From NCBI RefSeq assembly GCF_016802725.1, contig NC_052669.1:9571770-9635769 (forward strand): a stretch of 64,000 bases of DNA, in the 5' to 3' direction. Source of the stretch: Solenopsis invicta (lineage: Eukaryota > Arthropoda > Insecta > Hymenoptera > Formicidae). The notes under the pieces were generated by a model. The model was not told the origin of the DNA. It was given only the letters and a program-made list of their open reading frames with translations, and did not search any database. The position numbers were made by a program, and so were the translations under genes. This document shows, piece by piece, positions 50,005-61,752 of the stretch; position 1 is the first letter of the stretch; each line of letters opens with the position of its first letter.

Positions 50005-51132
50005 CCACGCTGTGACGTTGGCGACGAGTCCGAGCGACCGTCGTCGCGAGCGTAGAATCGTCGCACGCCTTCACCGGCGGCGACTCGACTTCACCGGCAA
50101 CCCGCCGCGCCGAGAGCGAGCGTCAACCCCCCGGCTTCTTTTTTTCCTCCCGCGTGCGGCTGCCCGATCCGGGACGCGCAAAAAAATGCAACCGCGGCAA
50201 GGCCCGGATATCGTGAACCGTGAACCGCGGACGCGGTTTCAGCACTGACGCGGGAGCTGCGATTCGAACGACCGTTCGGCCGTGCTCGGCCGTCTCCGGC
50301 GGCCCTCGTGCCTGCCCCTACACGGTGTCCGCCGTCACTCGCTCTCGTGCCGCGCGCCGACTAGCGGGGAAGACGCGGCCCGCCACCGCCGCGCGGAAGG
50401 GTGAAAGAGCGCGGGGCGTGCGGGCGGGGTACGCGGGAAATGCGAGCTCACTCTTTCTCTCTCTCGTTCGGCTCTCTCTTTCTCTTTGTTTCCCTCCCTC
50501 CCTTGACTCGCGTCTCGCGTCTCGCGTCGCGCCCGAGTGGGAGCAACAGCTTTTCTTGGTTGAACGATACGCTCTGACGATATCGGTATCGAGTAGAATT
50601 CGAGTAGAATTCATTCGTTTTTTCTATTTTCGAAAAAAGACTACGCCTACACCCGACGAATTTCATGCGAGAGCGCGATTATGCTACAACTAATCGTATT
50701 TCGACGATTTAACTTGCAGCTTTTTGAGCCCCCTTTCTATTTCTTCGTTCGTTTGTTGAACAGACGACCGATTAGTGATCAATTTCACGAAATGTAAACA
50801 CATTTCTTATTAATATTGTACCTTGTATTAAGAAGCTTGTATTTCAATATGTATTGAAACGCGCAATTAACGAGTTCGCTAAACGCAATGTTTTAAGATA
50901 TCTAACTACAGGTAAATCTAAATATTTTTTGAGTATCTGTTTATGTAACACACCAGTTACATTTTATTTGGTATCTAAAACATTTTAGATACATAAAAGA
51001 TATCTTCAGTACTACAAAAAAAGAACAAGAACGATGTTAAAATTAAATCCAAATAGATAATAAAGAGTCTTCTTCATCTGTATGTACTATGCAATTATTA
51101 AAATTTTTGAATGATAGATCCAAGGAATTAAA

Positions 51133-51282
51133 GGCCGGTATTCATAATCGATTCTTTTATTTCAAGACCATCCTAAGTAATGTCTTAGTGTTAATATGGT
51201 TCTCGAATTGGTTGACGACATCTTAAGATTGTACTTAATATCTTAAAGTCTTAAATATAAGAATTAACTGTAAATAACGGCC
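51133..51282. mobile_element. TIR element with GGCCGGTATTCAT ends (150 bp)
   Basis: Left GGCCGGTATTCATAATCGAT and right, in reverse complement, GGCCGTTATTTACAGTTAAT, continuing into ATTCTT(A/T)TATTT(A/C)AAGAC on both arms. About 36 bases are paired with scattered mismatches. It is non-coding and MITE-like. Confidence 0.65.
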
Positions 51283-53073
51283 ATAGTCTGCATAATTATA
51301 AATCTTGAAATATTTAAATTGTGCTAATAATAATAAAATTCTGCTTTCTTCAGCACCAATGAAACGTCTTTTTAGTACTGGAGAACAAATTTTAATACAA
51401 AAAGGAAATCAGTCATCCGATGATTATTTTGACAACTTGCTTGTATTAAAGGGAAACAGAAATATTTAAAATGTACAACAAAATGAGAAAATTTAGAATA
51501 TATAAATAATATATATGTTTCTGACATTCATATTATTATATCAAATCTGTAGATTGGTAGATTTCAAGATTTCAAGATTTATTTTTAAAATAAGTGAATC
51601 TGTATCTAGTTATTCAGAGAAAATGTGCAACTGCACCTAGCTACATTTTTCCAAACTATATCTCATTATTTTGAAAAATGTCCCTTACAACACTGGTTAA
51701 ACGTTGTAATCCAAGCAAGAATTAACTACAAATTACATATTAGAAATGCGTTGTGAAATATGCGCGAAGCCGCAACGTCGAAATTGAACGGACGGTTTTT
51801 CTTTGAACATATGTAGGTGTAACCGCGAATTTTCGCGAAAAAAGAAAACAACGACGCGACACGACGAGCCGAAACGACCGTCCTGTACCGACGAGCCCTC
51901 GAATTCGCAAAATACGCAAAAAACCTAGCTGAATCACCGCGCGTCGGCCTTGACGCGTAAAAATCTTGCACCGTGGACACGGAAGGACGAGATTCTGACC
52001 TCCTGCGACCTAATTCCACCGGGCACCGTCCTCGACGTGGAGGAGCTTGAGAAAGGTCGCGCACGCTGTGAAACATCATGCAAAAACCCGCCCCTGAAAT
52101 GGTTCACGAATTCCTGGGGAATTTCTTCGGCAGACGCGGAAGGGGGGAAAAAACAGTCCTAGGATAAAAAGTCACCCACTGCGAAGGGGTCGGTGAACCC
52201 ACGCAGATATATTATAACGAGCTGATGTCCTCTCGCCTGTGCCTTCACTTGGCAGTGAATTTCAAGATTTTGCGTGCGAATCGCAAGTGTCTGTTCGGGA
52301 CGAACGTCAAAAGGAAAATGTATTAGGATCAACATTAAACTCTTACTGAAGTTTGCAGTTAAATCTGTCAATGTGATAGAAATAAAAAAATCGTGACCGA
52401 ATTGGTTCACGACGGGACATAACGTTGTGAAGATTTAATAGGTTGCGAAGCGATTAGATCATCTAAATTAGCGAGTTATTTAAAGCAGTGTTGTCTAGGA
52501 TTTGCAATTTCAGGCTTGAAACTGAAATGTGTCAGTGTTCATGCCATTTCATGACGCCATTATTCCTCATGTCACAGTTATTATTCTTTATTTAAAAGTA
52601 TACTATGAATGTTATATTCTAAATACATATAATTATACAAAATACATAAATCGAGAGTATTTATACTAAAACAGTCATCATGGAGCAAGTCATCGAGGAG
52701 ACTACGGTCTTGAGTTATGAAGGATCGATTTCAAAAGGTACAAGTATCTAATCTATGAATAGTTTTCCGCATTATCTACGATAAAGATTAAGAGCACGAG
52801 ATTATGCCTTTAAACATTTTCAACGATCAGCCTAATCTCCTGAGAGCGCGATATGAGAAAACAGCTATAAAATGAGATACAGGAACGGTGATAAGCATAA
52901 ACACCCATTTCAATTTCAAGACCGAAACTCTATCTTTAAATCCTAGACAGCGTTAATTTAAATGAAGTTTAGCTCTGCCTAAGCCTATCTCTTCCATAAC
53001 GCTTCACCATCGACCTTGAACCGCATATCCACTTCGCCAACTTGAAATAAAAAGAGAAAGAGAGATGTATGAT

Positions 53074-53205
53074 GTCGCCAACCCCCGTGGCGTAGACCAG
53101 AAAGGAGCTATAACCACAAATCTTATCGCCGGAGACGGAAGAAGACTAGAATGGGGTTGATGGTCATGGTTAGAGGGTCATGGAACTCTCGGTGTTCCAC
53201 TTTCT
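53074..53205 (+). repeat. Duplicated segment, copy 1
   Basis: This segment shares a 26-base identical core (53106-53131, starting AGCTATAACC and ending TTATCGCCG) with 54511-54645. Weaker similarity extends outward, including CCCCCG upstream and GGGGTTG, TGGTTAG and GTTCCAC downstream in the same order. No inverted ends or coding frame are apparent, so this could be an old local duplication or copies of an unrecognised repeat. Confidence 0.6.
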
Positions 53206-53431
53206 TAAATGCGCGTGTACTCTCCCACTAATATTATATTTTCATAGGTCAAGTGGAACGGAAAGCGAATTCGAGAAACGCCAATTCGCGAATGTCGCTC
53301 TTCGAAACATCGACAGATAAAAAAAGAGTCCGATAGATTTGGTAATTTATAGGATCGTTATGCAGCAGTTGTCTCGAATATTTTTTTCATCGCGAGGTAT
53401 GTGATCCTTGCATGTAAAATATGCGACTATA

Positions 53432-53803
53432 CATTACTAAATATTAAATTTAAACCAATTCTTCGGGTCAAACAACATTTTGTTATTTTTTAGCTTCCAT
53501 ACGTGTCGAACTTTTTAACACAAAATATATAGTTAAAAGACAGCCTCAACTAATTAATCCATTTCTGTGATTGAATCGCTTAGTTTCGAAGTAAGCGTCT
53601 GTATTAACGTTTGTGTTAAATAAATAAAAAATTTGAGTGAAAATTAATACATTTCTCGAATTAACTCTAACGTTTTAGTTAAATTAACGATATATTGAGT
53701 AAAAGCAATAGCACCCCATAAAAATAGTTAAAAATTACTCAAATTTACTCTGTCAAGATGAGGAAGCATAATTCCACCATTCGTCATTTCGAATTTAATA
53801 GTG
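53432..53803. mobile_element. CACTGTTAAAT-type element, uninterrupted 372 bp copy, TA flanked
   Basis: It aligns end to end with 60946-61752 apart from that copy's insertion. Shared words in order include CAACATTTTGTTATTTT (AACATTTTGTTATTTT in the partner), AATCCATTTCT, GAAGTAAG, GTATTAACGT and ACGATATATT. Ends are degraded to CATTACTAAAT and TTTAATAGTG, with TA outside each (53430-53431, 53804-53805). Confidence 0.75.
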
Positions 53804-53885
53804 TAAATATTAGATCTATCGAATAGCATTAGAGACACTGTACAATCGATTATTAAAAGGTTGCAACATTTTTTCAATGGGTTTT

Positions 53886-54133
53886 CACGGAAAAAACAAT
53901 TTTGCTAAAGTGTCCAAAAATTTAGCTGGATACAGATCTGAAAATAATTTTGTTGAGCCATCTAAATAATTATACAGGCCGTCAAACGTGATGAGAAAGG
54001 CTGCAAAATATTTTGACATTTCAGCAACTAATTTCACTAGCCTACGTAATTATTTTGATGGCCCAACAAAATTATTTTCAGATCTATATCCAGCTAAATT
54101 TTTGGACACTTCAGCAAAACCGTTCTTTCCGTG
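53886..54133. mobile_element. CACGG-type TIR element, intact 248 bp copy
   Basis: It begins CACGGAAAAAACAATTTTGC and ends AACCGTTCTTTCCGTG, with long near-perfect inverted arms (AAATTTAGCTGGATACAGAT against ATCTATATCCAGCTAAATTT). The length is identical to the copy at 12015-12262. An open frame starting near 54131 on the plus strand begins at its right end and is not considered a gene. Confidence 0.85.
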
Positions 54134-54510
54134 TTGAAATACTCCAATCTCGTTTCTGGAACCATTAAACATAAACGGTTAAATTTAGAGATAAGAACCA
54201 ATCGCTCGGTTTTTACGTTCTTCTTACGATCGAAATTAATGTTTATAAATAATAAATATTTATTTACCAATGATAATAAATATATTGCATCTTGTACGTG
54301 CCAAAGCAAGTCTATTTGTCTAAGGAATCTCACTGATTTCGATGGTAATAAAGAATTAATCGCACACCGATACGTGACAAAATATCTTATCCTCTCAACG
54401 GTCAACGTACATCTCGGTGAAAAATCAGCTACTTTGTGGGTTCATTCACTGGCCATTAATAGATCCTCCGTCTTTCCTTTTCCACGAGGAAAGGAACCAC
54501 GAGCGGCGAT

Positions 54511-54645
54511 GTTGTCGACCCCCGCGGAGTGCTCCAAAAACAAGCTATAACCACAAATCTTATCGCCGAAGGGAAGGGTAGGGCGAAGAAGAAGACCTCA
54601 AGGGGGGTTGCTGGTTAGGTTAAAGGGAGAGTTCGTTCCACCTTC
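54511..54645 (+). repeat. Duplicated segment, copy 2
   Basis: The identical core is at 54543-54568. The order CCCCCG, core, AAGAAGA, GGGGTTG, GGTTAGG, GTTCCACC parallels copy 1 about 1.44 kb away in the same orientation. Two TIR elements (53432-53803, 53886-54133) lie between the copies. Confidence 0.6.
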
Positions 54646-57540
54646 CGAGCTACCTAACAAGTAGCTTGTAAGAAGAGCCGTTTCGCCCGGTGATTCGTGC
54701 TCGTAGAGCTGCCGCCGCTGCCCCGAGGAAAAACTGCGACACGGTTTTTCGGCCAATGGGGTTCTCCCTCGAAGTTCAAGGCCATTCTCAAAGATAGCTA
54801 TGGCACGAGGACCCGGTGGGAGAGGAGGGGAGGGGGAAGGAGAGGAGGTGGGCTTTTTTGTTTTCCAGTGCTCTTCTGGCACTGCTATGAGGACGACCGA
54901 CAGACCGACAGACCCCGGACTGCTGCCCGGCTCTACGTCTTGTTCCTCTCTGGCGCCAGACCGGACTTTTTTGGTTGCCCGTTCTCCTCGGGTGACATAG
55001 ACGCACCTTAGCATTTTTTTAGACTCTTGATTGGGGGCAAGTTCAGCAGATGAGAGAGATTCCTCGTCTCTCGAATCAAAAAGCGGGTCGTTTAAATGAT
55101 TTACCGCACGATTCATGAATATATGCGGTTAATTCGAACATCGGAGAAATGCACGCGGAATGTACGATTAAAAAAAATTTAGTCACGGTAGAGAGATTGC
55201 TAATGTCAACTACACAGAGCAACAAATATCGTGTCTAAAGATGCATTTGATTAGCTAATTATTATTTAATTATTTCAAACGGTAAATGAACTTTAACTTT
55301 CTTCCTCATTAACAATAATGAAAATAAACATTCTTCCAATTAAATAGAGTCTGATGCTTTTTTTTTCTTACATCTTTCTCACATTTTGATTAAATATATC
55401 CATTAGGTGCACATAATTTTTAACAATTTAAGAATCTTGTATAACCTTCACACAGTTAGCTTTTATTCTTTCCACAAGTTCCATAACTATTAAAAGACCA
55501 TAAATGTTGCAAATTACTACTTCAAGGTGTATGTATATTTTCACGATAAAATATTAGTATTTTTTATATATATTCGTAAAGGATAATCGAAAAGCAAACT
55601 GTGAAAAGTCTTGAAAAATCCTCCAACGACCTGCTCAATGGCGCCCGGTTGATCGGCCATGTTGTCTTAAACGAGCAAAGCGAAAAGGGACACGAGGGAC
55701 GGACCGAAGCAATGTAGCAAGAAATCATGAAACGGAGTAAAAGGATGGGGACAGAGATTAATGAGAAACGAATCTAGCAGAGGAAGGAACGATGGAAGAA
55801 GGTCGACTTGAATCGAAGACCACGGTAACGTGGATAAACACTCTTTTAGCGAATACATATATCGTCGAACGAGACATAAGGCAGCTGTTGCAAATCAGAT
55901 GAAGAATCGGAAATGAATTCCGCTAAAAGTCACTTCGCGACAATCTCGAGGATTCGCTGTGAGAGACACTTTTGTCATTTCTACATGAAAATATGGCAGC
56001 TAACAATGCATTTTCGTGAATAGCTTGACATTAGAAAGCGAAACAGTCTAAGGAAAAAAATATATACTTAAAATATATGCCTCATGTAATAATATACGTA
56101 TGTTCGATAAACCTATTGCCAAAGATTGAAATTTTGCTAAATAAGATATAGACAGTTGGCGCCAGCAATGGCTCGCTTGCTCAGCGCGGTGGATGCAAAA
56201 TTCGGCTTTATTCGCAACTTCCGTTTGAAATCGTGATTTTTACACATGTATCTTCAAAATGTGATATCGGTGTAAAAAGCGAGTGCCGCGCTGGCAATCA
56301 CCGGCAGACGCCGGTCGGCAATTCGACCATTTTCACACGGGTTAACGATAACGCCGACCCGTGTTTCGGCGTTGCGGCGGACCTCATGCATAATTAATTA
56401 AATGGATATGCGCTTTCGATTGCAGTCGAGCAGGCACGAGCGTGTACACGAAACGGAAGGCCAAGCCTTCCACTCCTCCCAGGGGGTTGGCTCGCTTCAT
56501 TTAGAAAATGAAATTGCGGGCCCGCGAGGAGGGGGCGTGCTCCCTCCACGAAGCGTACATGCGCACCTCGCTCACCTCTCATCCCTCACCTAGGTGAGCG
56601 GAGGACCGGGGTTTCGATCCTCTCGCAGGACTCCTCGGTGGCCTGCGATTCCTCGTATTACGGGGAAAATGGTGGCGCTTTTTGCGCCATATCGTATCGA
56701 CGGCGCGACTCGCCGCGCCGCCGCGGCCGTTCGCGCTTTAAAGCCGACGTATTTTGTTTATTGCCGTTAATCGCGCTTGTACGTGCGTTTTTTTTTTTTT
56801 ATTCACCCTCCGGATTCGACGCGGAGCGATAAGTGCGGCATGTCGACGTCCTTTCCTAGAAATGTCACGGCTTTATACGTCGACATCTTTTCGCGTCGAG
56901 AAAGAGCTGCCGCTCACGCGATCGTAGAGCTGATTCATCAACACAACTCACGCATAAAGTCGTCAAATATTCGCTCCTTCTACCTTTAAATCGCATATGA
57001 GTAAAAGTAAAGAGCTAGTCCCAAGATATTTGCATTATTCTTCTACTCGCGACGTTATTTCGAGATGACGCCATCATTTGGCTGAATTGCCTTACGTGAC
57101 GAATGTCGAGTTTGTATCAGAAAATCGTTGCAACTTTAATAACTGGTGCAACATGCACTATAGTTTAAATAGGGATAAAATATGAAAGTTAGATACGGTC
57201 GATCGACGTGATAAGAGTGGCGAGATGGTTGCGTCCTCTACTTGCGAGGGAAGGGGTAGATAATCCGGCAGAGCGGCGCTCCAAGAGGTGCGGAGGATAA
57301 CGGAAAGCAGCCATGCGCGTCCGACTGCCATCGCGGTATCCTGCCCCTACCCAACTTCCGTGACGTCGGAGGATAGGTCAGAGGTCGATCTCGCGGAAGA
57401 AGGCACTGACCACACCTGTCCCGAGATAACGCGAATCCATAAATCCGAAGCCCCGTATCTACGGGGCGAAAGATGAAAGGGCTCAGCTCGAGACCACCGA
57501 GACTAACTTAAAGACGCGAAAAAAAAAAAAAACAAAAAAA

Positions 57541-58700
57541 TTATATATAATAGAAGAAAACTTTTAATCGTGAAAGGGTAGGACAGTGGCCAAGTCCGTC
57601 GTTTCGAGGCGCCGCAATTTCGCAAAAGCTTTCGAAAAGCAGAGCATTCGGGAGAGAGGAGAAATAAAACGAGATATCAGAAATCGTGTCTCGGTCGCGC
57701 GGCGAACGAATGCCGCTTCTCGCGGAGGGACAAGGACATTGGCGCGAGAGCAACCCCGGCAAGGGGACCAAATACGTAAAGTCGTTCGCGAGAAGGACAG
57801 TCGGTTGTGCATCCCGCGGAGAGATCTCCGGACGGAGACGGGAAACGCGGAATAAGGAGGAGATATCTAAGTCCGAGCGCGACTGTAACGAGATAGACAG
57901 AGAGAGAAGGAGAAAGAGAGAGAGAGAAAGAGAGAGGAAGATGGAGAACCGTCCGGAGAGCTCGGAGAAATTAATGAAAAATATCGAGATACGGAGGAAG
58001 AAAGAAGAGCGAGAGCTGAAACGTAGACGCGCGGCTCCTGGAGGAAGGAGGACAGCCAAGTGGCTGAACGGTGAGAGAGAACGGCGAGGAGGAACGAGCG
58101 ATCGGTGAGGGATCGTGAGGGAAAGAGAGGGACGACTCCGATGAGTAGTCGATGAGGAAGGCTGCCACTGTCGGAGCACTCCGGGAGAGGCGTTACCGCG
58201 GTCGCGCTTCTCATTGGTCGGGCATAGACCGGTCTGGGTGCCACCCATCGCAGGCGCAACCAGAAAAAATGCGGTCCCCTCCAGAAGGAGGAAAGCGCGC
58301 GAGCAAGGAGCCAAGAGGTGGCCGATAGAGACGGTCTCGTAGATGCGAAATGAGAGAGAGTGGGATAGAGGTGATAGTGTCGGAGGAGGTGAACGAGACG
58401 GTGGAGGAGGAAGAGGAGGAGGAGGAGGAGGAGGTGGTGGAAGAGAAGAGAGCGAAGAAGGCAGACAGGAGCTGGTTCCGAGCACAGGATGGCGAGTCCT
58501 GTATGCGTTTGGCAACCCCGCCCGAAGGGTTGACTCCCGGGTACCATCGGCTCTTGAGTTTGCCGCCATCACGGCATCCAAGAAACCCCCTTTCACCCTC
58601 CTACCTCAGCCGCCACCTCCGTTCCTCCCCGCAACCCTCCCGATAGCCTCAGAGAGGACTCGCGAGACGCGAGCGAGACCCTGGATTTTATCCCTCGTGC
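57541..58700. other. GA-skewed CpG block without a defensible gene
   Basis: Contains GA runs near 57893-57935, a GGA tract, and the longest open frame in the window (minus, 57541-58596). That frame reads Ser/Leu/Pro/Arg-rich low-complexity sequence with a polyproline run from the GGA repeat, and the opposite strand is open over much of the same stretch. It could be an upstream promoter, an untranslated exon or a regulatory block. Confidence 0.4.
58405..58440. repeat. (GGA)n trinucleotide tract
   Basis: GAGGAGGA units. The minus strand reads polyproline and the plus strand polyglutamate/glycine, which keeps frames open without implying coding. Confidence 0.85.
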
Positions 58701-59503
58701 TTTTTGAGACAGGTCCCTCGGAAAGATGGAAACCTTTTCGGAAAATGTCATTTAATACACACGAACTTATCGATCTCGATTGTATGTTTTTCACGATAGC
58801 AATGAACAAATGTATTGTAGATTAAATGCTGATCTCTCTCCATTTTCTCGCGCAAAAATAATAAATTAGCAAAATCCGATAATATTGTTCCGGCAGAATC
58901 CATTTTGCGTCAGAGAGAGAGAGAGAAAATATTATTTTGGCAGTATGCGACGTAGGAAAAACGACTTACAGATAATCAGAAACAGACGGCATATTTTAAT
59001 ATTCATTAATTCTCTTTTTGAGTCATTTTTTCAAATATAACAAATACATCAATATCTTGTCTTTTACTCTACTGTTTAACTAGCGTTTTTATCAGGGAAA
59101 TGTATAATTGAACCACAAAACGGTGAAGATAGAGTGTCAAAAAATCATGTAGCTAAATCTTTACATTTGTTACGAATATTGGAGATAATATAACGTTTGC
59201 GACAATACTCGAAAGTGACGCGTCGTGTTTATCATTTTATTTTTTTGTTTTTTGAATCTTTCCGATCACATTCGCTAAAACGATCGATGTTTTTTGGTAG
59301 CCTGTTGTGACAGCACAGATGTGTCTAAGGTAAGAGATTTAGAATCTTAGTTGCAACTCGGCAAGAAAGAACGTTATAGGAATGTGTTTACCGAAAGTCA
59401 GCGTCTACCTAAGGACAAACTCGAGGAATGTCGTGTGGAATTCTAAGTTTATTTTTTGACGTTTCACAGACGTATGCACGCTCGAATGCGATGATCGTGA
59501 GCT

Positions 59504-59531
59504 ACTGACTGCGCGAAACTGACTGCGCGAA
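59504..59531. repeat. 14 bp tandem duplication
   Basis: ACTGACTGCGCGAA occurs twice exactly, head to tail. Confidence 0.8.
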
Positions 59532-59999
59532 ATACGCAACAGTTTTTGCGCTGAAAATTCGAAGAAAAACTGGAGAACATCATGTCATTGTTACATTGCG
59601 ACTAATTACTGTGAGTTTATTATACTGTCACAGGTCTGAAAAATACAATTTTCAAAATTGAAAAAAATTTTTAATAAAGGAAAAGTGTATATATAAATAA
59701 TTCATTAAATTGTTTGTCATTGCAAGTGCAACATATGTAACGTTAATATATCTGATTTTTTATCAATAATAAATAAAATCGATCAAACGAAAAATATACG
59801 GAGATATATTTATGTATATTTGCAAAAAACAATTTTATACATTGAAAAAGAATTTTGGTAATAATAATCAATCTTTAGTAAAATAATTTCAATTTTTTAT
59901 TATTATAACAACACATTAATAATATTTAGTAATTATATTAATAGTAACCAGATGGTTACTAAATATTTGGTTATATTAATTGAATGTTTAATTAAAACC

Positions 60000-60210
60000 A
60001 CACAAAGAAGAAACGTTGTTGAATCAACAGCATCAGTCCAATTGGAAATATTTTGTTAATTCAATAACAGTGTTAGTGAAACGAGAAGATTAAAAGTAAA
60101 GGCAATAACAAATGTAGTTGAATCAGCTGCATATATAAAGATAGCTCATGATTCGATATTTAATTGAATCAAACTACGTTTTAATTTATATTGCAGTATT
60201 TTTTTCAGTG
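60000..60210 (+). mobile_element. TIR element paired with the copy at 14.5 kb
   Basis: This is the plus-orientation copy of the repeat at 14442-14672. It shares AATTGGAAATATTTTGTTAA, GATTAAAAGTAAAG and CAAACTACGTTTTAATTTA. The right end is TTTTTTTCAGTG followed by TA; the left end (CACACAAAGAAG) is degraded. Confidence 0.7.
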
Positions 60211-60945
60211 TATTTCATCAAAGCTATTAGTAATTATCATTTAGACTTGATTATTATTATAACTTTTTTTCATTGTGGAAAACGTGTCTGATTCTCTCCG
60301 ATTTATATTCGAATTTGCATCGGAAGCAAATCGCGAAGGAACGTGCGCGATCTCCTTTAAATCAACGTTACATTCGCTATTCACCTTCACGCGTCTATGC
60401 AACGACTCCGCGTCGTCTCTCCCACGTACACGGTGTCGCTCTCGGTAATTACGGCACATCGCAACCTCGCCTTTTCCTTAAAGGAATTACGAGCGTGGAA
60501 TTTTCTTCAAAGCCGCGGCGCGGCTTTCCCGCAGTACGGAAAGGGCGTTGACAATGTCAATGACACGGCCGGGGCGAGCGCAGGAAATAGTAGCGGTCGC
60601 GCACAGCCGCGCAACATCGACGTCTCGCGATGACGACGACGACGACGAGCATCGTGCCGGACAAATCGAAACAACAAACGACGAATCGAGAGGTCGTACT
60701 TTTTATCGCGATCTAAGATCCGTAAGGTTCCGTCGAGATCTGTCCGATCCGCGATCGCTGTGCCGCCGTGACGGTAACGCTTTCTATCGATTATCAGCGC
60801 GTGCCAACAGCTTCCAACGGTGCGCTATTCTTATCCAACAAACGGTTTAGTTCGTTGGTACGTCGATCAACGGCCCGATTTCATGCACTGTTTCGTAAAC
60901 GAGTTGGTTCTGATGCAGATTAATGTCTTCGCTCCTTAGCGAATA

Positions 60946-61752
60946 CACTGTTAAATCTTAAAGAATCTAATTTAAACCAGTTCCTCGAGTTAAGTAACAT
61001 TTTGTTATTTTCAACTTCTATATATATCAAAATTTATTATTTTAACAAAATATGTAATTAAATGAACCCCATCTAATCAGTCCATTTCTTTGATTAAATT
61101 GCTTAAGCCGAGAGAAAAGTTATGATTAAAATTAAGAAATTTTTCCTTTAAACATATTTTTTCAAGTTGAGGTGAAAATACTTTTGAGAAAAATAAAAAT
61201 TTATTTGATTTCAAGAAATGACATTAGCTTTTACTAAAGTAAATAAATTATTTGTTCAAATTATTTATTTAATTGAAATAAATAACTTTTTAATTCAAAA
61301 AAATACTGATGGAATTATAAGAAATAATTTCCTTGTTTCTTATTTAAAAATATATTTCTTTCATTTAAAAAAGGATTTTCGTTACCCAGCCAAATTATTT
61401 CTTTGATTCTAATAAAAAGAAATAACCAAGAAATTTCTTTATATCAAAGAAACTTTTGTTTAAACGTATAGCAATGCACAAATTTGTTTTATACAAACAA
61501 ATTTTCTTTGATTTGAAGAATCTTTTCTCTGGATATAGTTTCAAAGTAAGTAGGGTCCGTATTAACGTATGCATCTAGTGAATAATAAATTAAATTTGAG
61601 TTAAATTTCACATTTTTATAATTAACTCGTTTAACTTGACGTTTCAAACAATTTTAAATTGACGATATATTAAGTAAGAGCAATGGCGACCTATAAGAAT
61701 GATTAAAAATCATTCAAATTGGATAGAATTTGACACTACGAATTTAACAGTG
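60946..61752. mobile_element. CACTGTTAAAT-type element, TA flanked, interrupted by a 430 bp insertion
   Basis: The ends are a clean inverted pair, CACTGTTAAAT and ATTTAACAGTG, with TA outside both (60944-60945, 61753-61754). Removing the insertion at 61106-61535 plus a two-base duplication leaves 375 bases, within three of the uninterrupted copy. Confidence 0.8.
61106..61535. mobile_element. 430 bp TIR element nested in the CACTGTTAAAT element
   Basis: The left end is AGCCGAGAGAAAAG and the right end is CTTTTCTCTGGATA, sharing an AGAGAAAAG core in inverted orientation. TA precedes the left end (61104-61105) and follows the right (61536-61537), while the paralogous copy has one TA here. The interior is rich in AAGAAAT/ATTTCTT words. 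A short open frame inside (about 61218-61406) is AT-driven and not a transposase. Confidence 0.75.

Larger units (their letters stand above)
48455..50600 (-). promoter_or_regulatory. CpG-rich 5' UTR/promoter block of the MYPWY gene
   Basis: This block directly upstream of the start codon is much richer in CpG than the AT-rich DNA on both sides. Its first 200 bases are strongly GA-skewed on the minus (sense) strand, including (GA)n at about 48590-48622, as often seen in insect 5' UTRs and GAGA-factor promoters. It also contains trinucleotide runs (GAC)n at 49504-49529 and CT runs at 49974-50004. No convincing TATA box is visible on the minus strand, so the transcription start cannot be placed. 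Long open frames here in several phases on both strands follow from low stop-codon density and are not taken as genes. Confidence 0.5.
50601..57540. other. Upstream region of the MYPWY gene, no gene recognised
   Basis: AT-rich with TIR elements and the duplicated segment. CpG-rich patches at 54600-55020 and 56340-56900 hold mutually overlapping frames. CTCACCTAGGTGAG at 56585-56598 is a perfect palindrome with an E-box/ZEB-like core, and GTATCTAAAA/TTTTAGATAC near 50973-50994 is another small hairpin. Confidence 0.5.

Noticed and set aside
49234..50055. 273-codon plus-strand open frame opposite the promoter block
   Set aside because: High-GC, low stop-codon density; Arg/Ser-rich with simple-repeat runs; minus frames overlap it.
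54131..54550. 139-codon plus-strand open frame
   Set aside because: Begins at the end of a TIR element, AT-driven composition, no domain.
56573..56645. tRNA-like B-box word (GGTTTCGATCC)
   Set aside because: No A box, acceptor stem or cloverleaf can be built around it.
57541..58596. 351-codon minus-strand open frame, the longest in the window
   Set aside because: Low-complexity Ser/Leu/Pro/Arg sequence generated by GA and GGA tracts; the opposite strand is open over the same stretch; no domain.
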